From Terriglobia bacterium (GTDB taxonomy: Bacteria > Acidobacteriota > Terriglobia > Bryobacterales > Bryobacteraceae), in contig JAIQEX010000025.1 in NCBI GenBank assembly GCA_020073615.1, forward strand, positions 1 to 58,419: DNA of 58,419 nt. The letters run 5' to 3'. A program made the position numbers and the translations under genes. Numbering within the stretch: the first letter of the stretch is position 1; the number at the start of each line of letters is the position of its first letter. Below are positions 7,461 through 15,830 of the stretch, one piece after another. The notes below the pieces were generated by a model. It saw nothing but the letters and a program-made list of their open reading frames with translations, was not told the origin of the DNA and did not search any database.

Positions 7461-8636
7461 TCACTGGTCGCCCTTGGCCAGCGCTTTCGCGCGCGCTTCC
7501 ACCTTCGCCGCCTCTACGTTGCGCTTGAGCTTGCGCAGCAGCGTGGCGTAGTTCGCCAGAGTCTTGGCCAGCAGTTCGCTCTCCCCCACCGAGGCCGCGC
7601 CCGCGAGCGAAGGAATCTTCTCCGCCAGGCTGATCGCCTGTCTGTACTGCCGCTCGGCCGCGGCATGATCGCCCTTCCCCTCGAGCACCAGCGCCAGGTT
7701 GTTGGCGCTCAGCACCGCGGACTTCTGCCGCAGCGCCAACGACCGTTGGTAAAGCGGCGCCGCGTCCGCGAACTTTCCCTGCGAGGCGTAGACCACCGCC
7801 AGGTTATCGAGCGCCGTCACCAGTTCCCCGCTATCGGGCCCCATCGCGCTTTCCCAGATGGGCAACGAGCGCTGGTAGAGCGGCGTGGCATCGGCATAGC
7901 GCTTCTCGATGTAGAACAGCATGGCCAGCTTGTCCAGGTGCGGCGCGACATTTACGTGGTTCGGCCCGTAAGCCCGCTCCTCGATGGAAACCGCGCGGCG
8001 CAACGGTGCTTCCGCCGGCCCGTAGTTCTGCTGCTCCATCAAAACCGTGGCCAGATTGTCGAGCACCGGCACCAGCGACGGGTCTTCCGGACCGAGCTTG
8101 CGCTCGATGATGTAAATGGCGCGGCGCAGATTCGGCTCCGCCACGGCGTAGCGCTTGCGGGCGATGTAAAACCCGGCCAGCTCGGTGGAATCGTTCGCCA
8201 AATCCAGGTCTTCGGTCCCTTTCGCCCTCTCGCGGATGGCAATGACGCGCAAATATTGCCGTTCGGCTTCGCTGAAACGTGCCATTGCTGCATACAGCCC
8301 GGCGAGCACTTTCAGGTCGGGGATGAGCTCGGCGCTCCACTCTCCCGCGGCTTTCTGCTGAATGGCGAGCGCGCGCAGGTACAACTTCTCGGCCTCGGGA
8401 TTGCGGCCCTGGGCGCGGTAAACCGCTGCCAATGCGCCAAGCAAAGGGGCCAGCCGCGGATCTTCGGCCCCGAGCTCCTGTTCCTGTAAGTCGAGCGCAT
8501 GGGAAAAAATGGGCTCGGCCTCGGCATACTTCCCCGCCGCCGCCAGTGCCGCGGCCCGTTCCCGCAACGGAGTGGGATCGTCCTGCGCCAGGCCCGCCAA
8601 GCCCACGCAGACAAGCAGTGCCGCCGCTTTCTTCAT
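7461..8636 (-). CDS. Secreted tetratricopeptide-repeat protein
   Basis: A 391-aa protein with a signal peptide (MKKAAALLVCVGLAGLAQ) followed by about eight kinesin-light-chain-type TPRs of roughly 42 residues. The recurring pattern is A-x-x-Y-x-x-A-E-x-x-x-x-R-A-L and E-x-x-x-G-P-x-x-P-x-L-A. TPRs mediate protein-protein contacts; no catalytic domain is present. It is convergent with the SIMPL gene, 15 bp apart. Function unknown beyond a scaffold in the periplasm. Confidence 0.85.
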   Translation of the reverse strand: MKKAAALLVCVGLAGLAQDDPTPLRERAAALAAAGKYAEAEPIFSHALDLQEQELGAEDPRLAPLLGALAAVYRAQGRNPEAEKLYLRALAIQQKAAGEWSAELIPDLKVLAGLYAAMARFSEAERQYLRVIAIRERAKGTEDLDLANDSTELAGFYIARKRYAVAEPNLRRAIYIIERKLGPEDPSLVPVLDNLATVLMEQQNYGPAEAPLRRAVSIEERAYGPNHVNVAPHLDKLAMLFYIEKRYADATPLYQRSLPIWESAMGPDSGELVTALDNLAVVYASQGKFADAAPLYQRSLALRQKSAVLSANNLALVLEGKGDHAAAERQYRQAISLAEKIPSLAGAASVGESELLAKTLANYATLLRKLKRNVEAAKVEARAKALAKGDQ

Positions 8637-8746
8637 AGCGTAATCCGTACTTTACCTCACCTGCCATGCGCGGGCGCGCCCCGCTAACGGCGTCGAACCA
8701 CCAATGGCCTATGGAGTGCTCTGCACTGGCTATGGGAGATTAGCCC

Positions 8747-9010
8747 ATGAAAACCATGTTTTTGACCGGATTGCTAGGCGCCAGCCTGCTGTTGACGCCA
8801 GGATTCGCCGCTACCAAGAAGGCGGCCACCAGCGGCGATATGAAGCAGGCCATCGCCTTTGAGCGAAACAAAGCCGCCGCCGACGCCCGCCAGTCCCGCA
8901 TCGAAGCGAGACACCCGAGCGCGGCTAGAGCCGACCGCAGCGCCAACCGCAGCGTGGACCAGGGACGCAAAGTAAAAGACCCGGGTGAGCCGGCCACCAG
9001 GAAGAAGTGA
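8747..9010 (+). CDS. Small basic secreted protein
   Basis: An 87-aa protein with a good signal peptide (MKTMFLTGLLGASLLLTPGFA) and a very basic, alanine/arginine-rich mature part. No family recognised. The Shine-Dalgarno GGGAG (8734-8738) lies in the loop of a possible hairpin, GGCTA at 8728-8732 with TAGCC at 8741-8745, right before the ATG, so translation could respond to that structure. It is convergent with the hemerythrin gene. Confidence 0.6.
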   Translation: MKTMFLTGLLGASLLLTPGFAATKKAATSGDMKQAIAFERNKAAADARQSRIEARHPSAARADRSANRSVDQGRKVKDPGEPATRKK

Positions 9011-9022
9011 AACAGCAGTCGA

Positions 9023-9454
9023 TCAGGCATTTTCCGATAGCGCGCGCTCCAGTTTCTGCTGCTCCGCGCTGGTGAAGCACCGGTCGGCGAGCGGGAACAC
9101 GTCGCGCTCCTCCTCGATGATATTGTGCTGCGCCAGGGCTTGAAACCGCCGCGCCAGGGAAACCATGTCGGAGGCCTGCCCGGCGCTAATCGCTTCCTCC
9201 GCGCCCGCGGCGATTTCCAGCACCTCCGCGTGCTGTGCCGATATCTTGGTCGCCAGACGTGGATCGTACATGCCGAGTTTTTCCAGGAATATTTCCTCGG
9301 CGCGATAGTGCTTCTGGATGCCGCCCCGCGCCTGCCGGAGGCTCTCAGCCACCGCACCGCCCGACCGGATGGCGGCCAGCAACTCGTCCAGATCGCGCTC
9401 CAGCGCGCGGTGTAGCTTCTTCAATTGAGACGTCGCTGGAGAATCATGCCTCAA
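9023..9454 (-). CDS. Hemerythrin HHE-domain protein
   Basis: A 143-aa four-helix protein with the iron-ligand pattern of the hemerythrin HHE family: His in LKKLHRALE, HYRAEE, SAQHAEV and QHNIIEEERDVFPL. Such domains bind a di-iron centre and sense or carry O2, NO or iron. The first codons overlap the stop of the polyprenyl synthase gene by 4 bp, so it is translationally coupled to an isoprenoid gene. The pairing is unexplained. Confidence 0.87.
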   Translation of the reverse strand: MRHDSPATSQLKKLHRALERDLDELLAAIRSGGAVAESLRQARGGIQKHYRAEEIFLEKLGMYDPRLATKISAQHAEVLEIAAGAEEAISAGQASDMVSLARRFQALAQHNIIEEERDVFPLADRCFTSAEQQKLERALSENA

Positions 9455-10482
9455 TGGTCGCGCTCGGTGACCAGTTCGGTCACCGCCAGCAGCGCCCGCT
9501 GGTACGCCGATTCCGGAAACTCGCTGATGATGGCGCGCGCTTTATCGGTGAAGGCCTGGGCGCGCTCGCGCACGCGCTCGATGCCGCGGTACTTCTCCAG
9601 CAGGGCCAGGATGCGCGCGAAGGGCACCTCGTCGTAATTTCGCTGCCGCAGGATGGTCTCCACCAGCCCGCGCTCGGCCGGTGACGCGCATTCCAGGGCG
9701 TACACCAGGGGCAGCGTGACTTTGCCCTCGCGCAGGTCGCCGCCCACGGGCTTGCCGAGCGTCTTCTCGCGGGCCGTGAAGTCCAGCACGTCGTCCACCA
9801 GTTGGAAGGCCATGCCCAGGTTCCAGGCATACTCGCCCAGCCGCTCCTGCACGGGGGCATCGCCGTGGGACGCCAGCGCGCCCAGGCGCGCGCACACGGA
9901 AAACAGGCACGCCGTCTTGCGGTCCACCAGCTCCATGCAATCGGGCTCGCTCACGTCGATGCGGCCGATGCGCTCGAGCTGGAGCAGCTCCCCCTCGACC
10001 ATCATCTGGGTGAGACCGATCAACAGGTCCAGAATCTGGAAATTGCGCTCGCGCAGCGCGATCTGGAAGGCCTGCATGTAGAGCCAGTCGCCGGCCAGCA
10101 CACAGGTGTGGTTGCCCCACTTGACGTTGGTGGAAGGGCGGCCGCGGCGCGTTTCCGCGGTATCGATGACGTCGTCGTGCAGCAGCGTGGCACCGTGGAT
10201 CAACTCGACCACCGCGCCCAATTGCACGGCCGTGTCGCCCGGGTGGCCGTTAGGCGCGGCGGGCGATTTTGCCTCGGCGGCCAGCTTGGCGGAAAGCAGC
10301 AGCAGCGCGGGGCGCAGCCGTTTCCCGCCGCTCGATTGCAGGTATTGGCCGATGGCCGTCACCGCCTCCACCGACGCCACGGATTCGGCGGTGATCTTCT
10401 TTTCGACCTGGTCCAGGTCGTCCTGAATGAGGTCGAAGATTTCGCGCGCGACGAGGGCCTGCCCCAGCTTCCCTAAATGCAT
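9451..10482 (-). CDS. Polyprenyl diphosphate synthase (octaprenyl/heptaprenyl type)
   Basis: A trans-prenyltransferase that elongates isopentenyl diphosphate units for the quinone side chain or a similar lipid. Both aspartate-rich motifs are present: DDVID (first, in LLHDDVIDTAETRRGRPS) and DDVLD (second, in FQLVDDVLDFT). The GGKRLRPALLLL substrate-binding stretch precedes them. Length of 343 aa fits the long-chain subfamily; chain length cannot be read reliably. It lies downstream of the larC-metG-tatD chain on the same strand and overlaps the hemerythrin gene by 4 bp. Confidence 0.92.
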   Translation of the reverse strand: MHLGKLGQALVAREIFDLIQDDLDQVEKKITAESVASVEAVTAIGQYLQSSGGKRLRPALLLLSAKLAAEAKSPAAPNGHPGDTAVQLGAVVELIHGATLLHDDVIDTAETRRGRPSTNVKWGNHTCVLAGDWLYMQAFQIALRERNFQILDLLIGLTQMMVEGELLQLERIGRIDVSEPDCMELVDRKTACLFSVCARLGALASHGDAPVQERLGEYAWNLGMAFQLVDDVLDFTAREKTLGKPVGGDLREGKVTLPLVYALECASPAERGLVETILRQRNYDEVPFARILALLEKYRGIERVRERAQAFTDKARAIISEFPESAYQRALLAVTELVTERDH

Positions 10483-10525
10483 GAGCTAACCAGTTTACCC
10501 GTTGCCAGCCCCGCACAGCAAACCC

Positions 10526-11299
10526 TTAGCGGGCGACTGCCATGAGGCGCTCGAAATTCTGCGTAGTCAGATCGGCGATCTCCTCCGCCGCGCAGGCGCG
10601 AACCTCCGCCAGCCTGACGACCGTGTCCACCAGGAACGCGGGCTCGTTGCGCTTGCCGCGGTGGGGCACTGGCGCCAGGTACGGGCAATCGGTTTCCACC
10701 AGCAGCCGGTCCGGGGGCGTGATGCGCGCCGCCTGGCGCACGTTTTCGGCTTTGGGAAAGGTGAGCACGCCGCCGAAGCTCAGGTGAAATCCGAGGTCCA
10801 GCGCCTCGCGGGCCTGCGCCTCGTCGCCCGTGAAGCAGTGCATGATGCCCACGCCGCGCCAGTGGCGGCGCAGCAGGTCCATGGTGTCCGGCCAGGCTTC
10901 GCGCGTGTGGATCACGATGGGCTTGCCGGCACCGGCGGCGATCTCCAGTTGCTGCTCGAACACCGATCGCTGGACGTCGCGCGGCGAGAAGTCGTAATGA
11001 TAGTCGAGGCCGATTTCCCCGATGGCGAGCACTTTGGCATGCGCCGCCAGTTCCCGCAGGCGCGCCATGGTTTCGACGGTGGACTTGGCAGCATCGTGGG
11101 GATGCACCCCGATGGTGGCGAATACGAAGTCGTAGCGTTCCGCCAGGCGGATGCCCGCTTCGAGATCGGGCGGGCCGCTGCCCGTGCCGATGGCCAGCAT
11201 GCGGGCGACGCCCGCCGCTAGCGCGCGTTCGATCGCCTGCTCGCGGTCGGCATCGAATTGCGCGTCGTCCAGGTGGCAGTGCGAATCGACCAGCCTCAC
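10526..11299 (-). CDS. tatD: TatD family metal-dependent hydrolase/DNase
   Basis: A 257-aa TIM-barrel amidohydrolase-superfamily protein. Metal ligands are seen as HxH in DSHCHLD near the N terminus, Glu in AIGEIGLDYH, His in VIHTRE and MHCFTG, and Asp in VETDCPYLAP. TatD-family members are 3'-5' exonucleases or related deoxyribonucleases. A GTG at 11297-11299, overlapping the metG stop by 4 bp (GTGA), is the natural start; longer reading of this frame runs into metG. The metG-tatD order is widespread in bacteria. Confidence 0.93.
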   Translation of the reverse strand: MRLVDSHCHLDDAQFDADREQAIERALAAGVARMLAIGTGSGPPDLEAGIRLAERYDFVFATIGVHPHDAAKSTVETMARLRELAAHAKVLAIGEIGLDYHYDFSPRDVQRSVFEQQLEIAAGAGKPIVIHTREAWPDTMDLLRRHWRGVGIMHCFTGDEAQAREALDLGFHLSFGGVLTFPKAENVRQAARITPPDRLLVETDCPYLAPVPHRGKRNEPAFLVDTVVRLAEVRACAAEEIADLTTQNFERLMAVAR

Positions 11300-13227
11300 T
11301 TGAGGCGCGCCCCCACGGGGATGTCTTCGTGGAATCCGGCCAGCACGGGCTTGCCGCCCTCCACCGACGCCGCCACGATCATTCCGTTCGATTCGATGCC
11401 GCGCAGCTTCCGCGGCTGAAGATTGGCCACGATCACGACCTTGCGGTGGAGCAGATCGGCGGGCGCATAGGCCTCGGCGATGCCCGCCACCAGGGTGCGC
11501 GGCTCGGGCTCGCCGATGTCCACCTTCATGTGGATCAGCTTGTCGGAGCCCTTGACGTTCTCCGCGAACACCACGCGGCCGACCCGCAGATCGACCTTGG
11601 CGAAATCGTCGATGGAGATTTTGGGTGCTCCGGCGGGCGCCGCCGGTTCGGCGCCTGCCGCCGGGGCTTTCCCCAGCAGCACGGCCTGTTCGGCGGTGGC
11701 TTGCTCTTCGAGCTCGCGCATCTTCGCCACCGCCTCTTTGAGCTCGATGCGCGGGAAGACGCCGGAGACCTCTCCGATCTTCTGGCCCGGCTGCAAACCG
11801 CCCCATTGGAGCGTGGCGAAGCGCACCGAGTCGATGGGCTCGGCCATGCCGAGCTGCGCCCAGATGCGCGGCGCCGATTGCGGCAGCACGGGAGACAGCA
11901 GCGCCGTGGCCACGCGCAACGCTTCGGCGGCGCTATACAAAGTGGCGTCCAATTGTTTTTGCGCCTGCTCGCCCGCGGCGCGCGCCAGCTTCCACGGCGC
12001 CTGTTCGACGATGAATTTGTCCACGCGCGAAATGAGCGCCCACACCGCCTCCAGGCCCTTGGAGAATTCGAAGCGGTCGAAACATGCCTGGACCAGCGCG
12101 ATGGTGTCGTTGGCCAGCGCCGCGATCTCCGGCTCGGAGCCGTGCGGAATTACGTCGCCGCGGTACTGGTGAATCATGGCGAGCGTGCGGCTGGCCAGGT
12201 TGCCCAGCCCGTTGGCGAGATCGGAATTATAGCGGCTCACGAGCGCGTCGTAGCTGAAGCTGCCGTCCTGCCCGAACACGATTTCGCGCAGCAGGAAGTA
12301 GCGCAGCGCGTCGGCGCCCATCACCTGCCGGATGGGTTCGCTGCGCACGATGTTGCCGCGCGACTTGCTCATCTTGTCGTTTTCAAACAGCAGCCAGCCG
12401 TGCGCGAAGACGTGCCGCGGCGGCTCCACGGCGGCCGCCATGCAAAACGCCGGCCAGAAGACGGCGTGGAAGCGCACGATCTCCTTGCCGATCAGGTGCA
12501 GGTCGGCGGGCCAGAGATCTTCGCCATCCACCGCGCTCATGTAGCCGATCAGCGCGTCGAACCATACGTAGAAGACGTGCTTTCCCTCGACCGGCAGCGG
12601 GATGCCCCAGTTCAGCGTGGTGCGGGAGATGGAGAGATCGTTCAATCCCGCGCGCACGAACGACATCACTTCGTTGCGCCGCGTTTCGGGCTGGATGAAA
12701 TCGGGCTGCTTCTCATAGAGCTCCAGAAGGCGGTCCGCGAAGGCCGACAGTTTGAAGAAATAATTCTCTTCGGTGACCGTTTCGGTGGGCCGCCCGCACT
12801 CGGGACAGGGATCGCCGGGACCGGCCTCGTTGACGTATAGCTCGTCGTAGACGCAGTATTGCCCGGTGTAGCCGCCCTTATAGATGTAGCCGTTGTCGAG
12901 GCAGCGCTGGAAAAGCCACTGCACCTTGCGATGGTGCCGCGGATCGGTGGTGCGGATGGTGCGGTCCACGCGGATGTCGAGCTTCTCCCATTGCTTGCGG
13001 AATTCCGCCGAGACGACGTCGGCGAACTCCTGCGGCGACTTGCCGGTGGCCTGGGCCGCGCGCTCGACCTTCTGGCCGTGCTCGTCGGTGCCGGTGAACA
13101 TCACCGCGCCGTAGCCCTGCATGCGCTTGAAGCGCGCGATGGTTTCGGCGGCCATGGTGGTGTACGTGTGCCCAATGTGGGGCGCGGCATTCACGTAATA
13201 AAGCGGAGTGGTGAGGTAGTATTTCAT
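11296..13227 (-). CDS. metG: Methionyl-tRNA synthetase
   Basis: Class I synthetase that charges tRNA-Met. The HIGH motif appears as PHIGH (about residues 13-17) and KMSKS appears intact in DKMSKSRGN. A zinc-knuckle-like cysteine set (CVYDE...CPECGR) sits in the connective-peptide region. The C terminus (about 540-643) is an OB-fold tRNA-binding domain starting IDDFAKVDLRVGRV. The ATG at 13225-13227 gives MKYYLTTPLYYVN, the family's standard N terminus, so earlier in-frame starts are rejected. It overlaps larC by 4 bp upstream and tatD by 4 bp downstream. Confidence 0.97.
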   Translation of the reverse strand: MKYYLTTPLYYVNAAPHIGHTYTTMAAETIARFKRMQGYGAVMFTGTDEHGQKVERAAQATGKSPQEFADVVSAEFRKQWEKLDIRVDRTIRTTDPRHHRKVQWLFQRCLDNGYIYKGGYTGQYCVYDELYVNEAGPGDPCPECGRPTETVTEENYFFKLSAFADRLLELYEKQPDFIQPETRRNEVMSFVRAGLNDLSISRTTLNWGIPLPVEGKHVFYVWFDALIGYMSAVDGEDLWPADLHLIGKEIVRFHAVFWPAFCMAAAVEPPRHVFAHGWLLFENDKMSKSRGNIVRSEPIRQVMGADALRYFLLREIVFGQDGSFSYDALVSRYNSDLANGLGNLASRTLAMIHQYRGDVIPHGSEPEIAALANDTIALVQACFDRFEFSKGLEAVWALISRVDKFIVEQAPWKLARAAGEQAQKQLDATLYSAAEALRVATALLSPVLPQSAPRIWAQLGMAEPIDSVRFATLQWGGLQPGQKIGEVSGVFPRIELKEAVAKMRELEEQATAEQAVLLGKAPAAGAEPAAPAGAPKISIDDFAKVDLRVGRVVFAENVKGSDKLIHMKVDIGEPEPRTLVAGIAEAYAPADLLHRKVVIVANLQPRKLRGIESNGMIVAASVEGGKPVLAGFHEDIPVGARLK

Positions 13228-14384
13228 CGGGATCTGTTCAGGTAGGCGAGATTCGCTTGGGCGATGATGTGCTTCAACGGCACGCCGGAGGCGAGGGCGA
13301 GGCGGCGGCAATCTTCGTATTCGGGCGCATAGCTGCCGTCGCTCGAAACTTTCACACGTACCTTGCCGTGGGGCGTATCGACTTCGGCGAAGGAGCGCGC
13401 CTGCACGCGCCGTTGGGCGTCGTAGATGCGCAGCCCAAGCGCGGAGGTCTCGGCGAAAGTCATCTGCGCCAGGGCTTCGCGGAGCTCCGGCGGGGCGATG
13501 ACGCGCAGCAGAGTGCCGGGCCGGCCTTTTTTCATGACGATCGGTTGCAGGGACACATCGAGGGCGCCCGCGGCAAGCAGCCGCTCGGCGGCATAGGCCA
13601 GCACTTGCGGGTTGAGATCGTCGATGTTGGCTTCGAGCACGGAGACGGCCGGCGCTTCGGTGGCGCCCGAGGGCTCGCCCAGCATCACGCGCAGCACATT
13701 GGCCTGGCCTGGAAAATCATGATCGCCGGCGCCGTATCCGACACGTTGCAGCTTCATGGGCGGCAGGACGCCGAAAGACTGCGCCAGCGTGCACGCTACC
13801 GCGGCGCCGGTGGGCGTGGTCAGCTCGACCGCCGGACCACGGGCATACACCGGCGCGCCGGCCAGCAGCCGCGCGGTGGCCGGAGCGGGCACGGGCAGGA
13901 CGCCGTGCGCGGTATTCACCGTGCCGCTGCCCAGGTTCAACGGCGAGCAGACGATGGCGTCGACCTCGAGCAGGGCGAACGCCACGCAAGTGCCCACGAT
14001 GTCGGCGATGGAATCGGACGCGCCTACCTCGTGGAAGTGCACCTTCTCGATGGGGACCTGGTGCACTTCGGCTTCGGCTTCCCCAAGGCGGCGGAATACC
14101 GCCACCGCGTCGCGCCGCGCGCGCTCGGGGAGGTTCGCCTGCTCGATCATGGTGACAATGTGGGCAAGGTGGCGCGGGGCGTGAGTTTCCTCGGCGTGCA
14201 CGCGATACTTCGTGGCGCCGATGCCGCCGCGCTTCACCTTCTCGAAGGAGACCACAGCGCCGGCGTCGAGCGAAGCGATGGCGTCGGCGATGGCGTGCTG
14301 GTCCGCGCCGGCATCGGCCAGCGCGCCCACCAGCATGTCGCCGCTGATTCCCGAGAAGGCATCGAGATAGCAGGTAACGGGCAC
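13224..14384 (-). CDS. larC: Nickel-pincer cofactor biosynthesis protein LarC (DUF111)
   Basis: A 386-aa protein of the LarC/DUF111 family, opening with YLDAFSGISGDMLVGAL and containing the family stretches HFHEVGASDSIADIVG and NIDDLNPQVLAYAAERL. LarC is the CTP-dependent nickel insertase for the pincer cofactor first known from lactate racemase. No larA, larB or larE is in this window, so its client enzyme is elsewhere or the protein has another role. It heads the larC-metG-tatD chain. Confidence 0.92.
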   Translation of the reverse strand: MPVTCYLDAFSGISGDMLVGALADAGADQHAIADAIASLDAGAVVSFEKVKRGGIGATKYRVHAEETHAPRHLAHIVTMIEQANLPERARRDAVAVFRRLGEAEAEVHQVPIEKVHFHEVGASDSIADIVGTCVAFALLEVDAIVCSPLNLGSGTVNTAHGVLPVPAPATARLLAGAPVYARGPAVELTTPTGAAVACTLAQSFGVLPPMKLQRVGYGAGDHDFPGQANVLRVMLGEPSGATEAPAVSVLEANIDDLNPQVLAYAAERLLAAGALDVSLQPIVMKKGRPGTLLRVIAPPELREALAQMTFAETSALGLRIYDAQRRVQARSFAEVDTPHGKVRVKVSSDGSYAPEYEDCRRLALASGVPLKHIIAQANLAYLNRSR

Positions 14385-14404
14385 GTTTCTTAATTGTAGA
14401 AAAA

Positions 14405-14465
14405 CCGGGGGCTTGGGGGCTGGGGGCCGGGGACTGGGGGAGGGTGCGGCCCTTCGGGCCGGGCC
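14405..14465. repeat. G-rich intergenic repeat with GGCCC-TTC-GGGCC hairpin
   Basis: About 45 bp of G-runs (GGGGGC-type units repeated four to five times) end in a GGCCC-ttc-GGGCC hairpin. The same combination, in the opposite orientation, appears three times inside the gene at 41486-43228. The G-runs could form a G-quadruplex. It sits between the larC start and the esterase stop. Confidence 0.75.
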
Positions 14466-14517
14466 TTTTGGAGACCCATCGCCCGGCGTATTTTCCGGCC
14501 TCCGCGCGATTCTTCGG

Positions 14518-15324
14518 TCATTTCGGGGTGACGGGGAACAGATACTCCAGGACGCATCCGAAACGGGCGCCCCAGGCCTGCTCGTTGTGGCCCGCGCCGG
14601 GCACCTCGCGGTAGGCGAGATCTACGCCCTCGCGCCACCCTTTTTCGAGCAGCACGCCGCGCAGCAGGCGCAGATCGGCGATGACTTGCGGCGGAGAACT
14701 TCCCTCTTCGGTGCCGGCATCGAGCCACACGATGGGCCGCCGGGGCCACGATGCCGACGCGATCATTTTGAGAATGGCGCCTCCGTCCCACCAGACGGAA
14801 GGGGAGAGGGCGGCCACCTTGCCGAAGACGCGCGGATAGTACAGCCCCGTGGTGAGCGCCAGGAGGCCGCCGAGGGAGGAACCTCCGACAGCCGTCTCGG
14901 CGGCGGCTTTGCGGGTGCGATATTCGGCGTCGATGAACGGCTTCACTTCGCGCGCCAACATCTGCGCGTAGCGCTCCGCCTTGCCGCCCTTGCGCGTGCG
15001 GCGGTCGCGGGTGGGCGTGTACTCGGAGATGCGGCGCACGCCGGTATTGTAAATGCCCACCAGGATTGCGGGCCGGATGGCGCCGCTGGCGACGAGGGAG
15101 TCCGCGGTGATATCGGCGCGCCAGTCGTTGCCGCCAAACGCGGTGGCGGGGTCGAAGAGATTCTGGCCGTCCTGAAGGTAGAGGACGGGATGACGGGCGC
15201 CGGAGTGGTCATAGCCGGGCGGCAGATACACGATCAAATCGCGCGGGGTGGAGAGATAGCGGGAGGGGAAGCGGCGGTGGAGGCGAATCCGGTTTTGGTC
15301 GCGCGCCGCGCGGGGAAGATCCAT
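14518..15324 (-). CDS. Alpha/beta-hydrolase esterase (Esterase D / enterochelin esterase-like)
   Basis: A 268-aa esterase-fold protein. The family features are IVYLPPGYDHSGARHPVLYLQDGQNLFD near residue 30-60, the nucleophile elbow GGSSLGG (about residue 148-154), an acidic residue in VWLDAGTEE, and a terminal His in PGAGHNEQAW, so the triad looks complete. No signal peptide is obvious. The natural substrate is unknown. It is flanked by a G-rich repeat and a decayed DUF4160/DUF2442 pair. Confidence 0.85.
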   Translation of the reverse strand: MDLPRAARDQNRIRLHRRFPSRYLSTPRDLIVYLPPGYDHSGARHPVLYLQDGQNLFDPATAFGGNDWRADITADSLVASGAIRPAILVGIYNTGVRRISEYTPTRDRRTRKGGKAERYAQMLAREVKPFIDAEYRTRKAAAETAVGGSSLGGLLALTTGLYYPRVFGKVAALSPSVWWDGGAILKMIASASWPRRPIVWLDAGTEEGSSPPQVIADLRLLRGVLLEKGWREGVDLAYREVPGAGHNEQAWGARFGCVLEYLFPVTPK

Positions 15325-15344
15325 GCGGGGCTATTATCGCCCTT

Positions 15345-15575
15345 CTAGGAGTCCCGCCGCTGGAGCCAGCGACGTAAAGACTCCTGAGTCTCGCCCGATC
15401 TGCGGCCCGCCAGGAGACTCGCCACGCTGATATCTTCATCCAGATCCGGCCAATGGATCCCCTCGCCACCGGCAATCAGACGCCAGTTGGCCCGCTCCGC
15501 CGCAACCAGAGCATCGTCACTTACACTTACGCTTTGCGCCAGTGCTCCCCCGAGTTCAGTCCCCGAAGTACTCAT
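15345..15575 (-). CDS. DUF2442 family small protein
   Basis: A 76-aa protein whose C-terminal half (WRLIAGGEGIHWPDLDEDISVASLLAGR) matches DUF2442, small proteins usually encoded directly after a DUF4160 gene in what are thought to be toxin-antitoxin-like pairs. The ATG at 15573-15575 lies 7 bp after the stop of the decayed DUF4160 reading frame. This partner looks intact while DUF4160 is broken. Confidence 0.78.
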   Translation of the reverse strand: MSTSGTELGGALAQSVSVSDDALVAAERANWRLIAGGEGIHWPDLDEDISVASLLAGRRSGETQESLRRWLQRRDS

Positions 15576-15582
15576 GCCATGA

Positions 15583-15710
15583 TCACAACAACCAGGCCGC
15601 GTTTTCCGCAACCAACCTTTCGATGCGTCCAATTTCCGACCGGCCGAAGCCGCGGCTGTTCTCCAAGCGCACCGGCTCCAGCCAGGCCCCGCGCGAAGAA
15701 CGGTTGGCAA
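15583..15710 (-). pseudogene. DUF4160 remnant with internal deletion and frameshift
   Basis: The reading frame begins LPTVLRAG, matching the DUF4160 N terminus (usually MPTVLRIG), then jumps frame. It continues as WLEPVRLENSRGFGRSEIG and RIERLVAENAAWLL to a TGA at 15583-15585, matching the DUF4160 C terminus. About 25-30 central residues, including the usual PPHVHV segment, are missing. No single frame joins the parts. The usual ATG is replaced by TTG or lost. Confidence 0.75.
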
Positions 15711-15830
15711 CGTATCCCAGTGTACACGCATGTTCCAGTGATTTCGTGGTTACCGCTCGACCAGCGCGGCCTGGCCAGGGCGACCGCTCCCTTACGGGCG
15801 AGGCTCGGTTGGCAAGGCGGCTCGGGTATG

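Noticed and set aside
13224-14384. A complete nickel-pincer (lar) operon
   Set aside because: Only larC is present; no larA, larB or larE is found in the window.
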